DNA from: Rhyacophila brunnea
Taxonomy: Eukaryota; Arthropoda; Insecta; Trichoptera; Rhyacophilidae
Assembly (NCBI GenBank): GCA_022495005.1
Contig: JAGYXB010000196.1
Coordinates: 1,426,001-1,490,000 of the forward strand
Direction of reading: 5' to 3'
DNA length: 64,000 bases
How positions within the stretch are numbered: the stretch's first letter is position 1; each line of letters opens with the position of its first letter. The notes beneath the pieces are model-generated. The model did not search any database. It was not told the DNA's origin and saw nothing but the letters and a program-made list of their open reading frames with translations. The position numbers and the translations under genes are program-made. Shown here piece after piece: positions 48,631-60,179 of this stretch.

Positions 48631-48854
48631 ATTTGACAATTATAATAATCATTTGTTGTTTTATATGTAATGTTAATTTGGACTTGTGTGCATTACTGTG
48701 TAAAATGCATCTTGCCTGTACCGTGACCCGTAGCGGACTGCTTTGAAGCGAGATGCTATAAATTATATCAGACCCCCCATTATCTTAGAATGTGACATCA
48801 TATATGGACGAACCCTATGTACATGGATTCCTTTAATCCTCAGTTCGTCAATTA

Positions 48855-51800
48855 TCACACAAAGTCTTCAATTATCGTCGTTGAATTGTACCTTCTTTCC
48901 AATGTTGAGAAGTCGGTAGATCTTATGTATACGACTTGATGGCGCTTAAGTAGTATGTATGTGAAGTCTACGAAGAACATGATAGCGATAAGAAAACTGA
49001 GTATGGACTGCAGCAGAAGAAGGTAATGAGAATCGTCCACTAGGTCAGATTGCGGGAACAGCCACAAGTTGAACACAACGCCACCACAAGCTGCTGTTAA
49101 AACACTCCCGACAGAGTGCATAATTAGTATCTGTAACATAAAATAGTTAGATGCAGTAATTAAGTAAGGAATTGTTTGCACGGGCTTTGTACTAATCATT
49201 AGTACTAAGTCCTCACACTAATACCGACATGTGGTAACAGGCTGAACACTAGAGGTGGGAAAACTGGTTGATTTTGAAGACTAAGTATACTTACTATCAG
49301 TATAAAAAAATACTTGGTATCGAAACTTGTTCCAAAATACTTACTAGTAATACATATTCAACTGGAACTAAAACTAACTCCATATTATTACAGTATAGTC
49401 ACCATTTCTGTCCTTTACTATACCAAATTTACAATTGGGGAGAAAGAGAGAGAATGACGATTTGAAATATCGGCTTTAATAGAATCGCTAAAAAATACAC
49501 TGAGCGCTGAGTCGATTTTAAACACATTTTAAATTTATGAGCTGGGAATGTGGTCCAATAATTACACAAAATTTATCACCTATAGTTTTTACATAAGCGA
49601 GTCCCAGCGTCCGTGGCGATGATGTCGTAGGTAGCAACAGTACCAACTAGCTAGCGGACTCGCTAGTATCGAGGACGGCTAGATCTCATACTCGTAGCAT
49701 GCGTTCGAACTTCTAAGTATTTTGTAACAAGTATATTAGGCCACACGTACCGAGTATGGGTAGTACATGCCGAGACTTGACTATGCAAACTGGTGACGGT
49801 ATTTCTAACTCACCTCTACTGAACACTAATGCTTATTACTTATTTGGCCTATTTACACATGCCAGTATTATAGTCAAATTTTTATAGCATGTCACTTGCC
49901 AAAACGAGTTTGGTATCTCGCTATATGTATGGTTTTGCCTCTATATCTGTGAATTTCCAATAAGATGCTTGACAAACTCAGAACTTCAAACAGCGTGGCA
50001 CCAGCCATGTAGTTTTGACACGTGTGTCCCTGATAACAATTATAGAAATTGGATACATCACTCTATCATGGCGCAGTACTCATCTGCCGTTGGTAATATG
50101 AATTGGGCGGACGATAACTGTGTTCAAGCAAATCACTTCAGATATGGATATATTCCATTTGAGTAAGAACGAGTTTAAGTGAATGTTATTTTTCATATTC
50201 TTAAAATAGTTTTTTAAATTATTTTGCATATACCGTTACTTAGTTATTTTTTGTTTTTTTTTTTATATCATGTCGAACGTTTTGAGTTTGTAGTTTGTAA
50301 AGTTAAGTATATAAAAAAAATATTTTGTATTGGAATTGAATGAAACGTAACACATATAGATTGCTTGGCTCACTTCAGTTCAGGCCCTTGGAGTAGCCTG
50401 AATGCTTCTCCGCGAGTATCCAGTCTATATTTCTTTCACATGTCAAGAAAATTAAGAAGTTCATAAAAAATATCGTGCCATGCTGGTTTATCATAATGGG
50501 TTTCCTGCTTTAAGAATCGATAACTGGAGTTCTCTTCATGCAATGAATTGGAGAGAAGTCTCTCTCGTTATGGACAGGTGGAAGAAGTGGTTCGAGGAAG
50601 TAAATACTTATTAATTATTTTGATACTTACAAGTAATTCAGGCAGTTTGTGGTGCACCGTGATGACACATATAACGGTGATGATGATGAAGGATGAGTAA
50701 ATGATGATGAGGAATGTCTTAGTCCCACTCGAAATACTCATCATTCCTGATTCCTCTAAATGTATGCACGCGCAAGCTACTAGAAATAACTGGACAAGAA
50801 ATTTTAATTACTATTTAAATCAGGGGTTATCAAACTTTTTCATTACACGGTGAAATTGAAATAGACAAATGGTTGCTGAGGCTGTAGTGGATTAATATAA
50901 CCTTGAACTCGCACAGATGTGATTTTTTCTAGCATGCAGCAATTAGGCAGGGTGAATGTGATTATTGTTACGATTACTATTTCTTGACTGCAATTTGTCT
51001 CTCTCACACGGCGCCGCTTACACTTTGGTTTTAACAATCAAACTTCATGATAATGTGGTATGTTTAGAATTATCCTTGTCCGGAAAGTTTTACATACGCC
51101 GTTCGCTGTATCACAGCTTATCGTGAGCTGTTGTATCGAAAACAGATGGCTGTATAGCATTGAAATCAAATTCATGTCTAAATAAAACACTTAACTTCAA
51201 CACTAAACACTGGAATTCACGGGAAAGACAGAAGAAAATATGTAGATGAGTAGGTAAATTATAAATACAATCATATATCATATCACGTCAAACATAACAT
51301 AACCTACAAGTTTATTAGTCATGTCATTGCAGCACGTAGTAAAACAAATATTATATTACTAGTCACTCGATATTTGACAGCTCGCAGTGATCTATAAATT
51401 AAGGTGGCGGCCGTGCCGTAATTTTTTTTCAAAACAGTCAGATCTCAATTCTCAATATGTAATTGACGTACTCTATTTCGCTCTAATAGTTTACACAACC
51501 AAGAGAGGGGCTGTTAAAAGATAGCAGTTTTTGACAGTTCAGACGGTTAACTTATTATAATGGTTAACTGCCCGAATACATAAAGTATAAATGTGATATA
51601 TTTATCATATTTAGCTCTTTTTGGATGTTATGTGATATGTTAGAATAGCCTCGCAGAAGTTGTTATTGCAATATAAGTATTAATATCATATATCGTCGCC
51701 GTAGATGTCAAGGGAGCCAAGCCACATTTGGCATAAATGAGTAAAGTACACAAAAGCATTTTAAAATCATCAAAGATGCAGTGGTCAATGTATTTAAACC

Positions 51801-52274
51801 AGAAAACTCTTTTGACTACATTTTTTGTTCATTTCAATATTCAGTGGTCAAGAGATATAACACACATAACTTCTAAGATACTATTTTTTTTAGTTATTTG
51901 TACAAAATAATAAAAAGGTAACACCACAAAGTATATGATATATGTTCAAAGTTTCACCGTTATATCTTTAAAAACAAAAAAATTCAATAAAAAAATGTTA
52001 CTTTTATTTGTCACACAAAATCTTTGAGCGCCTGTTTCTCAGCATTATGATTTTGTGGACTGGCTCTCTTGACATCTACGGTGACGATATATAGAAACAG
52101 GACTGATCAAATGTAATCGAATCCATTCATAGTATAATATTTTAGTTATAGAAATATATTAAAAAAAATGAATATAGTTACCAATTCCAAAAATTTTAAT
52201 AACAATCCCTGGAAGAGAACTTTTTCAATTTGTTTGAATGCTGCAAACTGCTTGGCAGGCATCTTGTTGGAGAT
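48855..52274 (-). CDS. unidentified small multipass membrane protein, last three exons
   Basis: Minus-strand exons 52274-52182 (acceptor ctacag, donor gtaact), 50753-50631 (acceptor tttagag, donor gtaagt), 49130-48855 (acceptor ttacag, stop TGA); all joins are phase 0. From the first in-frame Met (MPAKQFAAFKQIEKVLFQG) the product is 159 residues. Predicted membrane segments: TFLIIIYSSFIIITVICVITV (about 40-60), one around LIMHSVGSVLTAACGGVVF (about 70-93), and LLLLQSILSFLIAIMFFVDF (about 105-128); a first weaker one may lie at 15-27. The tail is polar with an acidic end (TTIIEDFV). Three to four spans in about 160 residues is like MARVEL or snakeskin-type junction proteins, but I recognise no diagnostic motif. 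Coding may extend into an upstream exon not found. Introns hold hAT S2 and MITE T1. Confidence 0.65.
49250..49818. mobile_element. hAT-type element family S, copy 2
   Basis: TAGAGGTGGGAAAACTGG at left, inverted TAGAGGTGAGTTAGAAATAC at right, 8-bp duplication CTGAACAC at 49242-49249 and 49819-49826. In an intron of the membrane-protein gene. Confidence 0.93.
49958..50166 (+). CDS. unidentified Cys/Trp-rich frame, possible terminal exon
   Basis: After a possible acceptor (tttccaataag) an open frame runs CLTNSELQTAWHQPCSFDTC ... to ANHFRYGYIPFE and a TAA at 50164-50166. The amino-acid content (four Cys, four Trp, balanced polar residues) is unlike the AT-driven noise frames around it, so it may be the last exon of a secreted-protein gene or a gene relic. 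It lies on the opposite strand inside an intron of the membrane-protein gene. No partner exon found. Confidence 0.35.
51690..52091. mobile_element. MITE family T, copy 1
   Basis: Ends TATCGTCGCCGTAGATGTCAAG and the inverted CTTGACATCTACGGTGACGATA; 400 bp; the inverted copy is at 62179-62578. It ends 91 bp from the 52182 exon boundary. Confidence 0.88.
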
Positions 52275-52466
52275 CTGTAGGAAAGAAATTAATGAAGTAT
52301 ATTTATTTGTTGTCAATTCAAAACAAATGACAGGCATCTTTCGATTTTAAACAAATACAGACATAAATTTAAAAAAATCACAAATTTATATTATTAGTGT
52401 GCAGTTAAACTTCATGGTTGTCAAAACTGACAGTGGACTATGTACGATTTTTGTGTATATATTTTG

Positions 52467-53222
52467 CAGTGGCGAGGGGTGGATGTAGGCTGTTCCGACA
52501 TAAATAGTGCACACTAGAGGTGAGTTGGAAATACCGTCACCAGTTTGTGTACTTAAGTATCGGATGAAACTACCCATAATCAGTACGTATGGCCCAATAA
52601 ACTTGTTCCAAAATACTTGTGATGATATCATCGCGAGTCGCTGGATAGTTGGTAGACTTTCAATACTATTGACATTAAATGCGCGAGATAGAACTCGAAT
52701 ACAATTATTATATTTAAATTTATTAGTCTATGCATGCGAATGACATCATCTTATGTATGAACAAGAGGTCATACATTTTCTATAGCAGCATATTATTCTC
52801 TTGAAAATGTGGTGAGTGACTGAGGTGACGCAGTTTACAATAAAAAAAATCTGTTATTCATGTTATATTAACAAGAATATTATAACATAACATAAAAACA
52901 ACTCATAAATTTAAAATGTGTTTAAAATTTTATAATAAATGGGACATTTCGAAAAGCCCAGCTCAGTGTATTTTTAGCGATTCTATTGAAGCCGATATTT
53001 TAAATACTAATATGGAGTTAAGTTTTAGTTCCAGTTTAGTATGAGACTTATGTCGCACACGCACGCCAAACGCTCTATATAGTATTCCAAATACTTGTTA
53101 AGTATTTTGGAACAAGTTTTGATACTAAGTATTTTTTTATACCGGTAGTAAGTAAACTTAGTCTTCAAAATCGACCAGTTTTCCCACCTCTAGTGCACAC
53201 TAAACTTTCTCAACCATACTAG
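52467..53222. mobile_element. hAT foldback MITE family Q, copy 4 (left arm only, interrupted)
   Basis: CAGTGGCGAGGGGTGGATG then CATAAATAGTGCACACTA; after the nested S element the arm resumes GTGCACACTAAACTTTCTC and stops near 53222. The right arm is missing. Confidence 0.8.
52515..53192. mobile_element. hAT-type element family S, copy 3 (inside Q copy 4)
   Basis: TAGAGGTGAGTTGGAAATAC ... GTTTTCCCACCTCTA, with 8-bp duplication GTGCACAC at 52507-52514 and 53193-53200. The duplicated bases are part of the Q consensus, so the nesting order is certain. Confidence 0.95.
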
Positions 53223-53747
53223 TCAGTGTCCAATTATTGCAGAGTCAATATAAAATAGCTGACTCAATTATAATAGTTATTTCCTAAATATTATTTTTAA
53301 GGTATTTTGATTGTGAGTACGTCGATAAATAGCAGATCACAATTGATTATGAATGTCACTCTGTTATAACTTCTCGGACTGTCAGTGTCTCAGTCTCTAT
53401 ATAGTTGCGAACAGCATCTCATCCACCGAACCTCGGACCTCGGAACAGTATCATGACTATTGTAACATACTCTTGTACCGACGGTTTACGCCGCAATAAA
53501 ATCTCGCCCCTCCGTCCATAGAAGCAACCACCAATCTCGACTTCTCGATGATTTTTTCTAGTGTGTATATGCATGAGATGTTTTCAAATTATGTATATTC
53601 AATATGTAACATTCTATATCATAAAATGATACGTTCTCAAATCTTGTGTCTTATTTGTTGAATAAAAAGAAATGGTTTATTAAAATGTATTTGTTATTAC
53701 TGTTATTACAATCTCCAGCCTGTGGAGACTCATATGATCTTCTTAGG

Positions 53748-54423
53748 ATGGTATGTTTTGGTACTGTTCGGTTATCAGGAATACAGCGGAAAACACATTT
53801 TGAAAATACCCGATATACTGGATTATTTGTTAGTTAGGTTATTTGTTAGTTAGTTTAGTTTAGGTTAGGTTAGGTTTGGTTAGGTTAACCCAGGAGTCGG
53901 CAAACTTTTGGACCAAAAGAGCCAAATATGAGTGGCACAACGGTTAAAAAAAATTCGAGAGCCATACCTACATATATTTTTATAAATATGATTTATTTAA
54001 ATGAATTAATTACATTTTATAATTGTTTATTTATTAAGCGAAGAAGATTTCCCGAATAAAACTAACTAAAATATATGTTTTTATTGTTGAAATATCAAAT
54101 GGAGAAAAATTTAATTTGTCCACTTTTGCAATGGGCGGATTTAAAACAACAACAATCATACCTTTTTGCATCAACCATCACGCAGGAAAAATTAGTTTCG
54201 CGATGTCATTATATATAATATAATAAATGTACAAATCAATGATAAAAAATAAAAATTGTGAATTGGGAATTTGGCAAAGAGCCGCACGCCAATACCCAAA
54301 GAGCCGCATGTGGCTCGCGAGCCGCGATTTGCCGACCACTGGGTTAACCTAACAAATAATCCAGTTTATCGGCTATTTTCAAAATGTGTTTTCCGCTGTA
54401 TTCCTGATAACCGAATAGTACCT
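53748..54423. mobile_element. MITE family L-like foldback, interrupted by hAT MITE
   Basis: The arm GTTCGGTTATCAGGAATACAG ... GGATTATTTGTTAG is mirrored at 54350-54423 (AACAAATAATCCAGTTTATC ... CTGTATTCCTGATAACCGAA). The GGTTAGG-rich centre carries the hAT MITE. Confidence 0.8.
53891..54341. mobile_element. hAT MITE (GTCGGCAAA ends)
   Basis: Ends CAGGAGTCGGCAAAC and, inverted, CAGTGGTCGGCAAATC; 8-bp duplication GGTTAACC at 53883-53890 and 54342-54349. The interior has GAGCCAAATATGAGTGGC and GAGCCGCATGTGGCTCGCG, typical of a widespread hAT type. Confidence 0.93.
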
Positions 54424-54671
54424 ATGTTTTTTGCTCCGGTATCATAGAAATAGTCCAAAAACGCCAAATATTTCAAAATCACAGACAGCGACTTCATCTT
54501 TATTTGATACAAGTGGGAAGCCAGGCGGGAACCGTGCCAATTTTCATAGCCGATTATGGCAAATTCATGAATTCAAGAATGCAAACCTAACCTAACTTAA
54601 CCTAACCGAACCTTACAAATAATCCAGTATATCGGCTATTTTCAAAATTTGTTTGCCGCTGGCTTCCCTAA

Positions 54672-55207
54672 GGCCATCCTCCCACGGCGCAACTGAAATC
54701 TGATGGAACTGGTTTGTGAAGGAACTCATAAACTGACCAATGTGATGCTTCGCACACGGCGCTACTGAAACCCACTTGAAATAATAATCACATAACCTCA
54801 AACTATCAAACTGGACTGTCAGCTGTGTTGTACAAAAACTGACAATACGCGCGCTGCAGCGTTTACAATTATGTTATTTTAATTTTCCGATTAATATTTA
54901 CTTTTGACGTCTCTGGTTGTTTTGGTTTTTACCATATGATGCCAGCGGCTTTACGAAGTGCTACCAATTTTGCTAAGAAAATATAATTTTTCACCGAAAT
55001 CTAATGATGTTGGTACTACTGTTTTACGGTGACTGGAAACTTCAGAGACCGCGCGACTAGCATGTCGCATCTCTTCGCGACCGTTTTGAAGCTGAGAGAT
55101 TCCAGTCTTGCCGTCAGCGAGCCGCCATTGAAATACATTAGCTAGATACTGGCTGGAATTTTAGTTTCAGTTTCGACGGACATAAGTTGCGCCGTGGGAG
55201 GATGGCC
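54672..55207. mobile_element. PIF/Harbinger-like MITE
   Basis: GGCCATCCTCCCACGGCGCAAC at left with exact inverted end GTTGCGCCGTGGGAGGATGGCC; TAA on both sides (54669-54671 and 55208-55210), matching the 3-bp TWA target of PIF/Harbinger elements. 536 bp. Confidence 0.75.
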
Positions 55208-55389
55208 TAAGTGCTCGGCCGTAGTGGTTTGGCGGGCGCGGCGGCGTCTTGCGAAACTCATACGTATAACCGTGTGTATTATGCCCCAAAAAAGACACTG
55301 TCTACGAACATTTCACACACGGTTATACGTTTGAGTTTCGGAAGACGCCGCCGCGCCGCGCTCGCCACACCACTACGGCCGAGCACTTA
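55208..55389. mobile_element. GC-rich foldback MITE
   Basis: TAAGTGCTCGGCCGTAGTGG and its reverse complement at the right end; the arms continue (GGCGTCTT.CGAAACTCA, ACGTATAACCGTGTG) leaving a loop of about 45 bases. Abuts the PIF-like element directly. Confidence 0.82.
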
Positions 55390-56097
55390 AACCAACAAGA
55401 ACCTTTTATTTTTGTATATATATTCTGAGAGATTGTTATCATATCTATTGATTTAATGAGGTAATTTTTAAAATTTACTTTTAACCCCTGACGTAAATTT
55501 TTACACCATAAACCAAAAATTATTTACTTACCATTAATTTGTATCCAAAAAATCTGCAATTAGGAAATTATTTAGTTTATTTGACACTCTATAGTTAATA
55601 AAACATTATTTAAGGTTATGTTTTGAATATGCACATACTCCTTACTCTTACAAAATGTTAAACATACACATTGCTTTCAGGTATCTATTATAGAACAATT
55701 ATTTGTTCTTGTTTTATTTTAATTAAAATAACATATTATTATAATGTCAATTCTTTTAAAAATGATAATAAGACTTGTCACCGAAGCAGACAGTTATTTA
55801 GTAGTGAAAATTTGTAAGGTTTAAATATGTCATTTTCATTCTGGAATCAAATGACTAAGTATACAAATGATTACGGAATCATTTTATTGTAGAATTTTTA
55901 ATTAAATAAAATGTGGTTGGCCGATAAAATTATTGGTTTACCGGGCATTTTTATAATATTTTCAAACAGCTGCGCAGCAATGATAACGATAGTTGAAACC
56001 TGCCCGGAAGAATAGATTGTAGGTATTTAGTAGATATGAGATTATATTTTGTATGTAACGGTTTATATTGTATTGTAGTATTGGATACAATCAATTC

Positions 56098-56285
56098 CAG
56101 TGGGGAAGGGTGGAGTTAGGTTGTTAAGATATGACATAAATAGTGCACACTAAACTTTGTCAGTCATACGTATTTGTTTTCATTGAAATAAGACTACAAT
56201 TATTTACATACGGTGTTAGTTTTTGAAATTCAATTAAACCCTGCGGAACCAAGCCAAATTAATAATAGTCAAAAAATACTTTCTA
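56098..56285. mobile_element. hAT foldback MITE family Q, copy 5 (left arm only)
   Basis: CAGTGGGGAAGGGTGGAG, CATAAATAGTGCACACTAAACTTTG and following Q sequence, lost after about 56285. Confidence 0.78.
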
Positions 56286-56574
56286 CACCTATTTCCCGTA
56301 TATCCAAATACTACAAGTTATTATATTTTATTACAAATTGGGGGCGGTCCGGTACTTCAAACCAATGACATTAATATGGACGAAGCATCTAGAAAATAAA
56401 ATGACACTCACTTTGTGTCGGGTCTGCCGGATGGCGATAGTCATATTTTAATATCGGTATCCTACGCTCAAATGAACATTCTGCTTGCAAGCGGTCTGGC
56501 GACACCGCTGGGTCTGCCCATACAAAATTTCTGACTGTCAGGTTTCGACTCCACCGTTATTATTGTGATACAAA

Positions 56575-56650
56575 ATGCCAATGTGCCTAGTTAAAAATTG
56601 TAAAAAAAATCTACTAAACACTCCAAGAAAGATGGGATATCACTTTTCAT
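56575..56650 (+). CDS. possible first exon of a THAP-type zinc-finger protein
   Basis: MPMCLVKNCKKNLLNTPRK... YHFS, then a possible donor T|gtgtta. The start M-P-x-C-x-x-x-x-C with a downstream histidine-phenylalanine is the shape of a THAP domain N-terminus (C2CH), but the rest of the domain is not found here. Could be a P-element-like or THAP gene fragment, or chance. Confidence 0.3.
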
Positions 56651-57334
56651 GTGTTAGTATTATTTATTATTTATAGAATGCCATTTTAAGATATTGATGA
56701 ATGTTTATTCGATGCAATTGAATGACAGAAACTATTGGACAGTCGCCTGTGATTCGCTGGGCTCACTTGCGTCTAATCTCCGAGAAGTCGTAAGTAACCG
56801 AGAATCTGTTTCAAACGCAATGAGTCATGACACTAATACGCCATTACAATAAAGGTTATATTACTATAAATTCTCGAAGCTTGTATCGCATAATGGAAAC
56901 GGATACGTCATATGGTCACGTGACATCTACCTATACATCTGTAAAAAATGACTTTTATGCACAATTTCTCGTGCGCTCCGGGTATGAAGTGAGTTGTCCA
57001 TTTAATATGTCATTGCTTCAAATATATGGTCGAATTATAATGATTTTCAAAAAAACTTTTTTGGTAATGACGCGATGACCTTCACTAATAGATTCCTTGC
57101 GTACGGTTTCCACATAAAATATTAAAAAAAACACATGAGTGTTGTCTATTTACTTTTCAAAATAATAGAACTTAGGCATTGCATTATCTTCGTTTATTTT
57201 TAGCATGTTGCGAAAATAAAGTAGGCGCTCTGGCAAGACGCAAAGCACTTGATGGGTGGGTATTCTGCCAAACTAGTGGTTTATGTTCATTTATTTATAA
57301 ATCATGTTTAAACGAGTAGAAATGAGTCAATTGG

Positions 57335-57960
57335 TATCATCATCAGCCGGGATCAATCCACTGCTGGATGAAGGCCTCCCCAAGCTTCTTCCAACTTCTC
57401 GGTCCTGTGTCATTCGCTGCCACGTATTTCCGCCGAACTTTACCAGTTCGTCAATCCAGCGGCTTTTAGGGCGACCCTGTGGCCGTTTCGTACCCCTTGG
57501 GTACCATTGGATGACGGAATGTGCCCCGCCCATCTCCATTTCAGCTGTTTGGCAACGCCTATTACATCGCGTACTCTTGTCTGCTTCCTAACCCATTCGT
57601 TTCTCTTACGGTCCTTTCGCGTGATGCCTAACATGCACCTCTCCATGCCTCGCTGTGTGACTCTTAGCCTTTGGACATCTCTCGTGTTGAGGGTCCACGT
57701 CTCGCAGCCATACGTGAGCACGGGTAGCACACATTGGTTGAACACCCTACGCTTAAGACATAATGGTAGGTCACTCTTGAAGATACTATTTAGACGTCCG
57801 AAAGCACTCCATCCCAGCTTTGTTCTTCAAGCAATTTCATCGTGCATGCTTCCGTCTATGGACACCTGCTGTCCGAGATAGACGTAGCTGCTGACTTGCT
57901 CGAGTTGGGTGCCAGAAATACAGATAATCGCAGGGTCCGAAAAACAGTTCCTCATCACTT
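57335..57960 (-). pseudogene. LINE 3' end (non-LTR polyprotein C-terminus)
   Basis: Minus strand gives FNQCVLPVLTYGCETWTLN, RVTQRGMERCMLGI, VAKQLKWRWAGHI and, after a shift, RPQGRPKSRWIDELVK and NTWQRMTQDREVGRSLG, ending with a GATGATGAT tail near 57340. This is the commonest type of insect LINE tail; frameshifts make it non-functional. Confidence 0.88.
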
Positions 57961-58189
57961 TTGTCTTTATTGAATAATACCTAAATGTATATTTTCCATA
58001 AAATAGATTGGTGCTGAGAAGTTATATTATAGCATTTATATACGGAAATATTTCCCTTCCTCAAAGCTCATATATTATAAAGATTCACTTAGAAATCGCG
58101 GTGTTGAAAGCTACAGTAGACACATGAATGTTAATTAATATTTTGTAAGGAGTTTATACGTATATAGGTAATTAATTGAAAATTTCGCC

Positions 58190-58565
58190 AATTTTTTCGT
58201 GTCTATCTATAAAATATCTAAAATTATGCAATTAAATCATACATAACTTTGCATATTTTATAGATAGAACAATATTTTTTTATCTATTATAGTTTGGCTT
58301 AGATTTAAAAAAATGAACCACGTAATATGTATTCTTAATTCAACAAAAACAAATAAATATGACTGAAAAAGTGTGCACTATTTTTGTTGGATCGCCCATA
58401 GCATACCTAAACTATTATGGTTTGGTTTAGGCAGGGTTTAATTGATTTTTAAAAACTAACCAACATCTGTAAATTGTAGTCTTTTTTCAATAAGAACAAA
58501 TAATATGTATGACTAACAAAGTTTCTTGTGCACTGTATATGGCGGATCTTAACAGAATACCTCGA
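58190..58565. mobile_element. hAT foldback MITE family Q, right-arm fragment
   Basis: ATCTATAAAATATCTAAAATTATG ... to GGCGGATCTTAACAG; left half absent and the extreme right end replaced. Confidence 0.7.
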
Positions 58566-58584
58566 TATACCTGTATACTAATAT

Positions 58585-59282
58585 TATTATATCTATAAAA
58601 TATCCAAAGTTATGTATGATTTAATTGAATAATTTTAGCTATTTTATAGATTGACGAGTATTTTTGACTATTTTTATATTATCTATTTTTTTGATCTTTT
58701 AAGCTAGTCAAGTCAAGTTTATATGATTCAACAGAAAATTTAAGAACGTTGTATATAAAAAGTTCTTTTTATCTTGTAATTATTATTGAACTAAGACTAC
58801 AATTATTTACAGATAGTTAGTTTTTAAAATTCAACTAAACCCTGCCTAAACCAAACCACGATAGTTTTGGTATATTTTGGGCGATACGACAAAATTCCGC
58901 ATACTTTTTCATTCATGCTGATTTGTTTCCGTTGGATTAGGAATACATATTACGCGTATTGTTGATTCATTTTATTAAATTCATTAAGCTCTGCATAAAC
59001 CAAACTATAATTGATAAAAAATATTATTCTATCTATAAAATATACAAAGTTATCTATGACATAATTGCATAATTTTAAATATTTTATAGATATACGAGTA
59101 TTTTTTGACTATTATCTAATTTGGCGTGTTTTTCGCAGGGATTAATTGAATTTTAAAAACTAACCAACACCATGTGTATATTGTAGTCATACTTCTATAA
59201 AAACAAAAATGTATGACTGACAAAGTTTTGTGTGCACTATTTATGGCGGATCTTAACAGCCTATCACCACCCTTCGCCAGTG
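58585..59282. mobile_element. hAT foldback MITE family Q, further rearranged copy
   Basis: Two sets of Q interior blocks ending with GGATCTTAACAGCCTATCACC and CTTCGCCAGTGG. Arms are shuffled; left end not found. Confidence 0.7.
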
Positions 59283-59587
59283 GTATGGAAAATACACAGT
59301 GTTTGCCCGGCACATATTAACTACGGTATTTGAGATGCGCTGCAATGAGTATTAGTAGGCTTACCATAATTATGAAACTCTAAACCGGCACATGAACGGG
59401 AGAGGGCTAAGAAATAAATTTAACCACCAAAAATTATTTTATTATTAAAAGTATGTACATAAGAAAAATGCAGAAGGTCTGCTGCAGCACGAATTTAAAT
59501 CAATTTATTTATTTATTGTGCCAGTCGTACTTCTCGCTGGAATGAACTATTTTCGCACCCTTCCCCGCCGACTCATCACATATACGC

Positions 59588-60172
59588 CAGTGGCGAAGGA
59601 TGAAGGTAGGCTGTTAAGATCCGCCATAAATAGTGCACATTAAACTTTGTCAGTCATATGTATTTGTTTTCATTGAAACAAGACTACAATTTACCGATAG
59701 TGTTAGTTAGTTTTTAAAATTCAATCAAACCCTGCAAAACCAAGCCATAATAGATAATACTTATAATAGTCAAAAAATACTCGTCTGTCAAAAAATATAT
59801 GCAATTAAATCATACATAACTTTGGATATTTTATAGATGGAATAATATTTTTTTATCTATTATAGTTTGGTTTAGGCATGGCTTAATGAATTTAAAAAAA
59901 TGAACCGACAATATGTGTAATATGTATTCTTAATCCAACGAAAACAAATAAGTATGAATGAAAAAGTGTGCACAATTTGGTCTTATCACTCAAAATATAC
60001 AAATACTATTATAGCTTGGTTTAGGCAGTGTTATATTGATTTTTAAAAACTAACCAACACCATCTGTAAATTGTAGTCTTAGTTCAATAAAAACAAATAA
60101 GTATGACTAACAAAATTTAATGTGCATTATTAATGGCGTATCTTAACAGCCTACCTCCACCCTTCGCCACTG
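59588..60172. mobile_element. hAT foldback MITE family Q, complete reference copy (585 bp)
   Basis: Ends CAGTGGCGAAGGATGAAGG and, inverted, CAGTGGCGAAGGGTGGAGG; arms pair through CATAAATAGTGCACA and TCAGTCATA. Perfect 8-bp duplication ATATACGC at 59580-59587 and 60173-60180 assigns it to hAT. Confidence 0.96.
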
Positions 60173-60179
60173 ATATACG

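Larger units (their letters stand above)
54540..55415. mobile_element. MITE family L, copy with two adjacent insertions
   Basis: L sequence runs to GCCGCTGGCTTCCCT at 54668, then resumes at ACCAACAAGAACC after 55389. Between them sit two elements back to back. Confidence 0.75.

Noticed and set aside
57507..57881. plus-strand 124-residue frame
   Set aside because: Antisense shadow of the LINE polyprotein end, whose minus-strand reading has clear non-LTR motifs.
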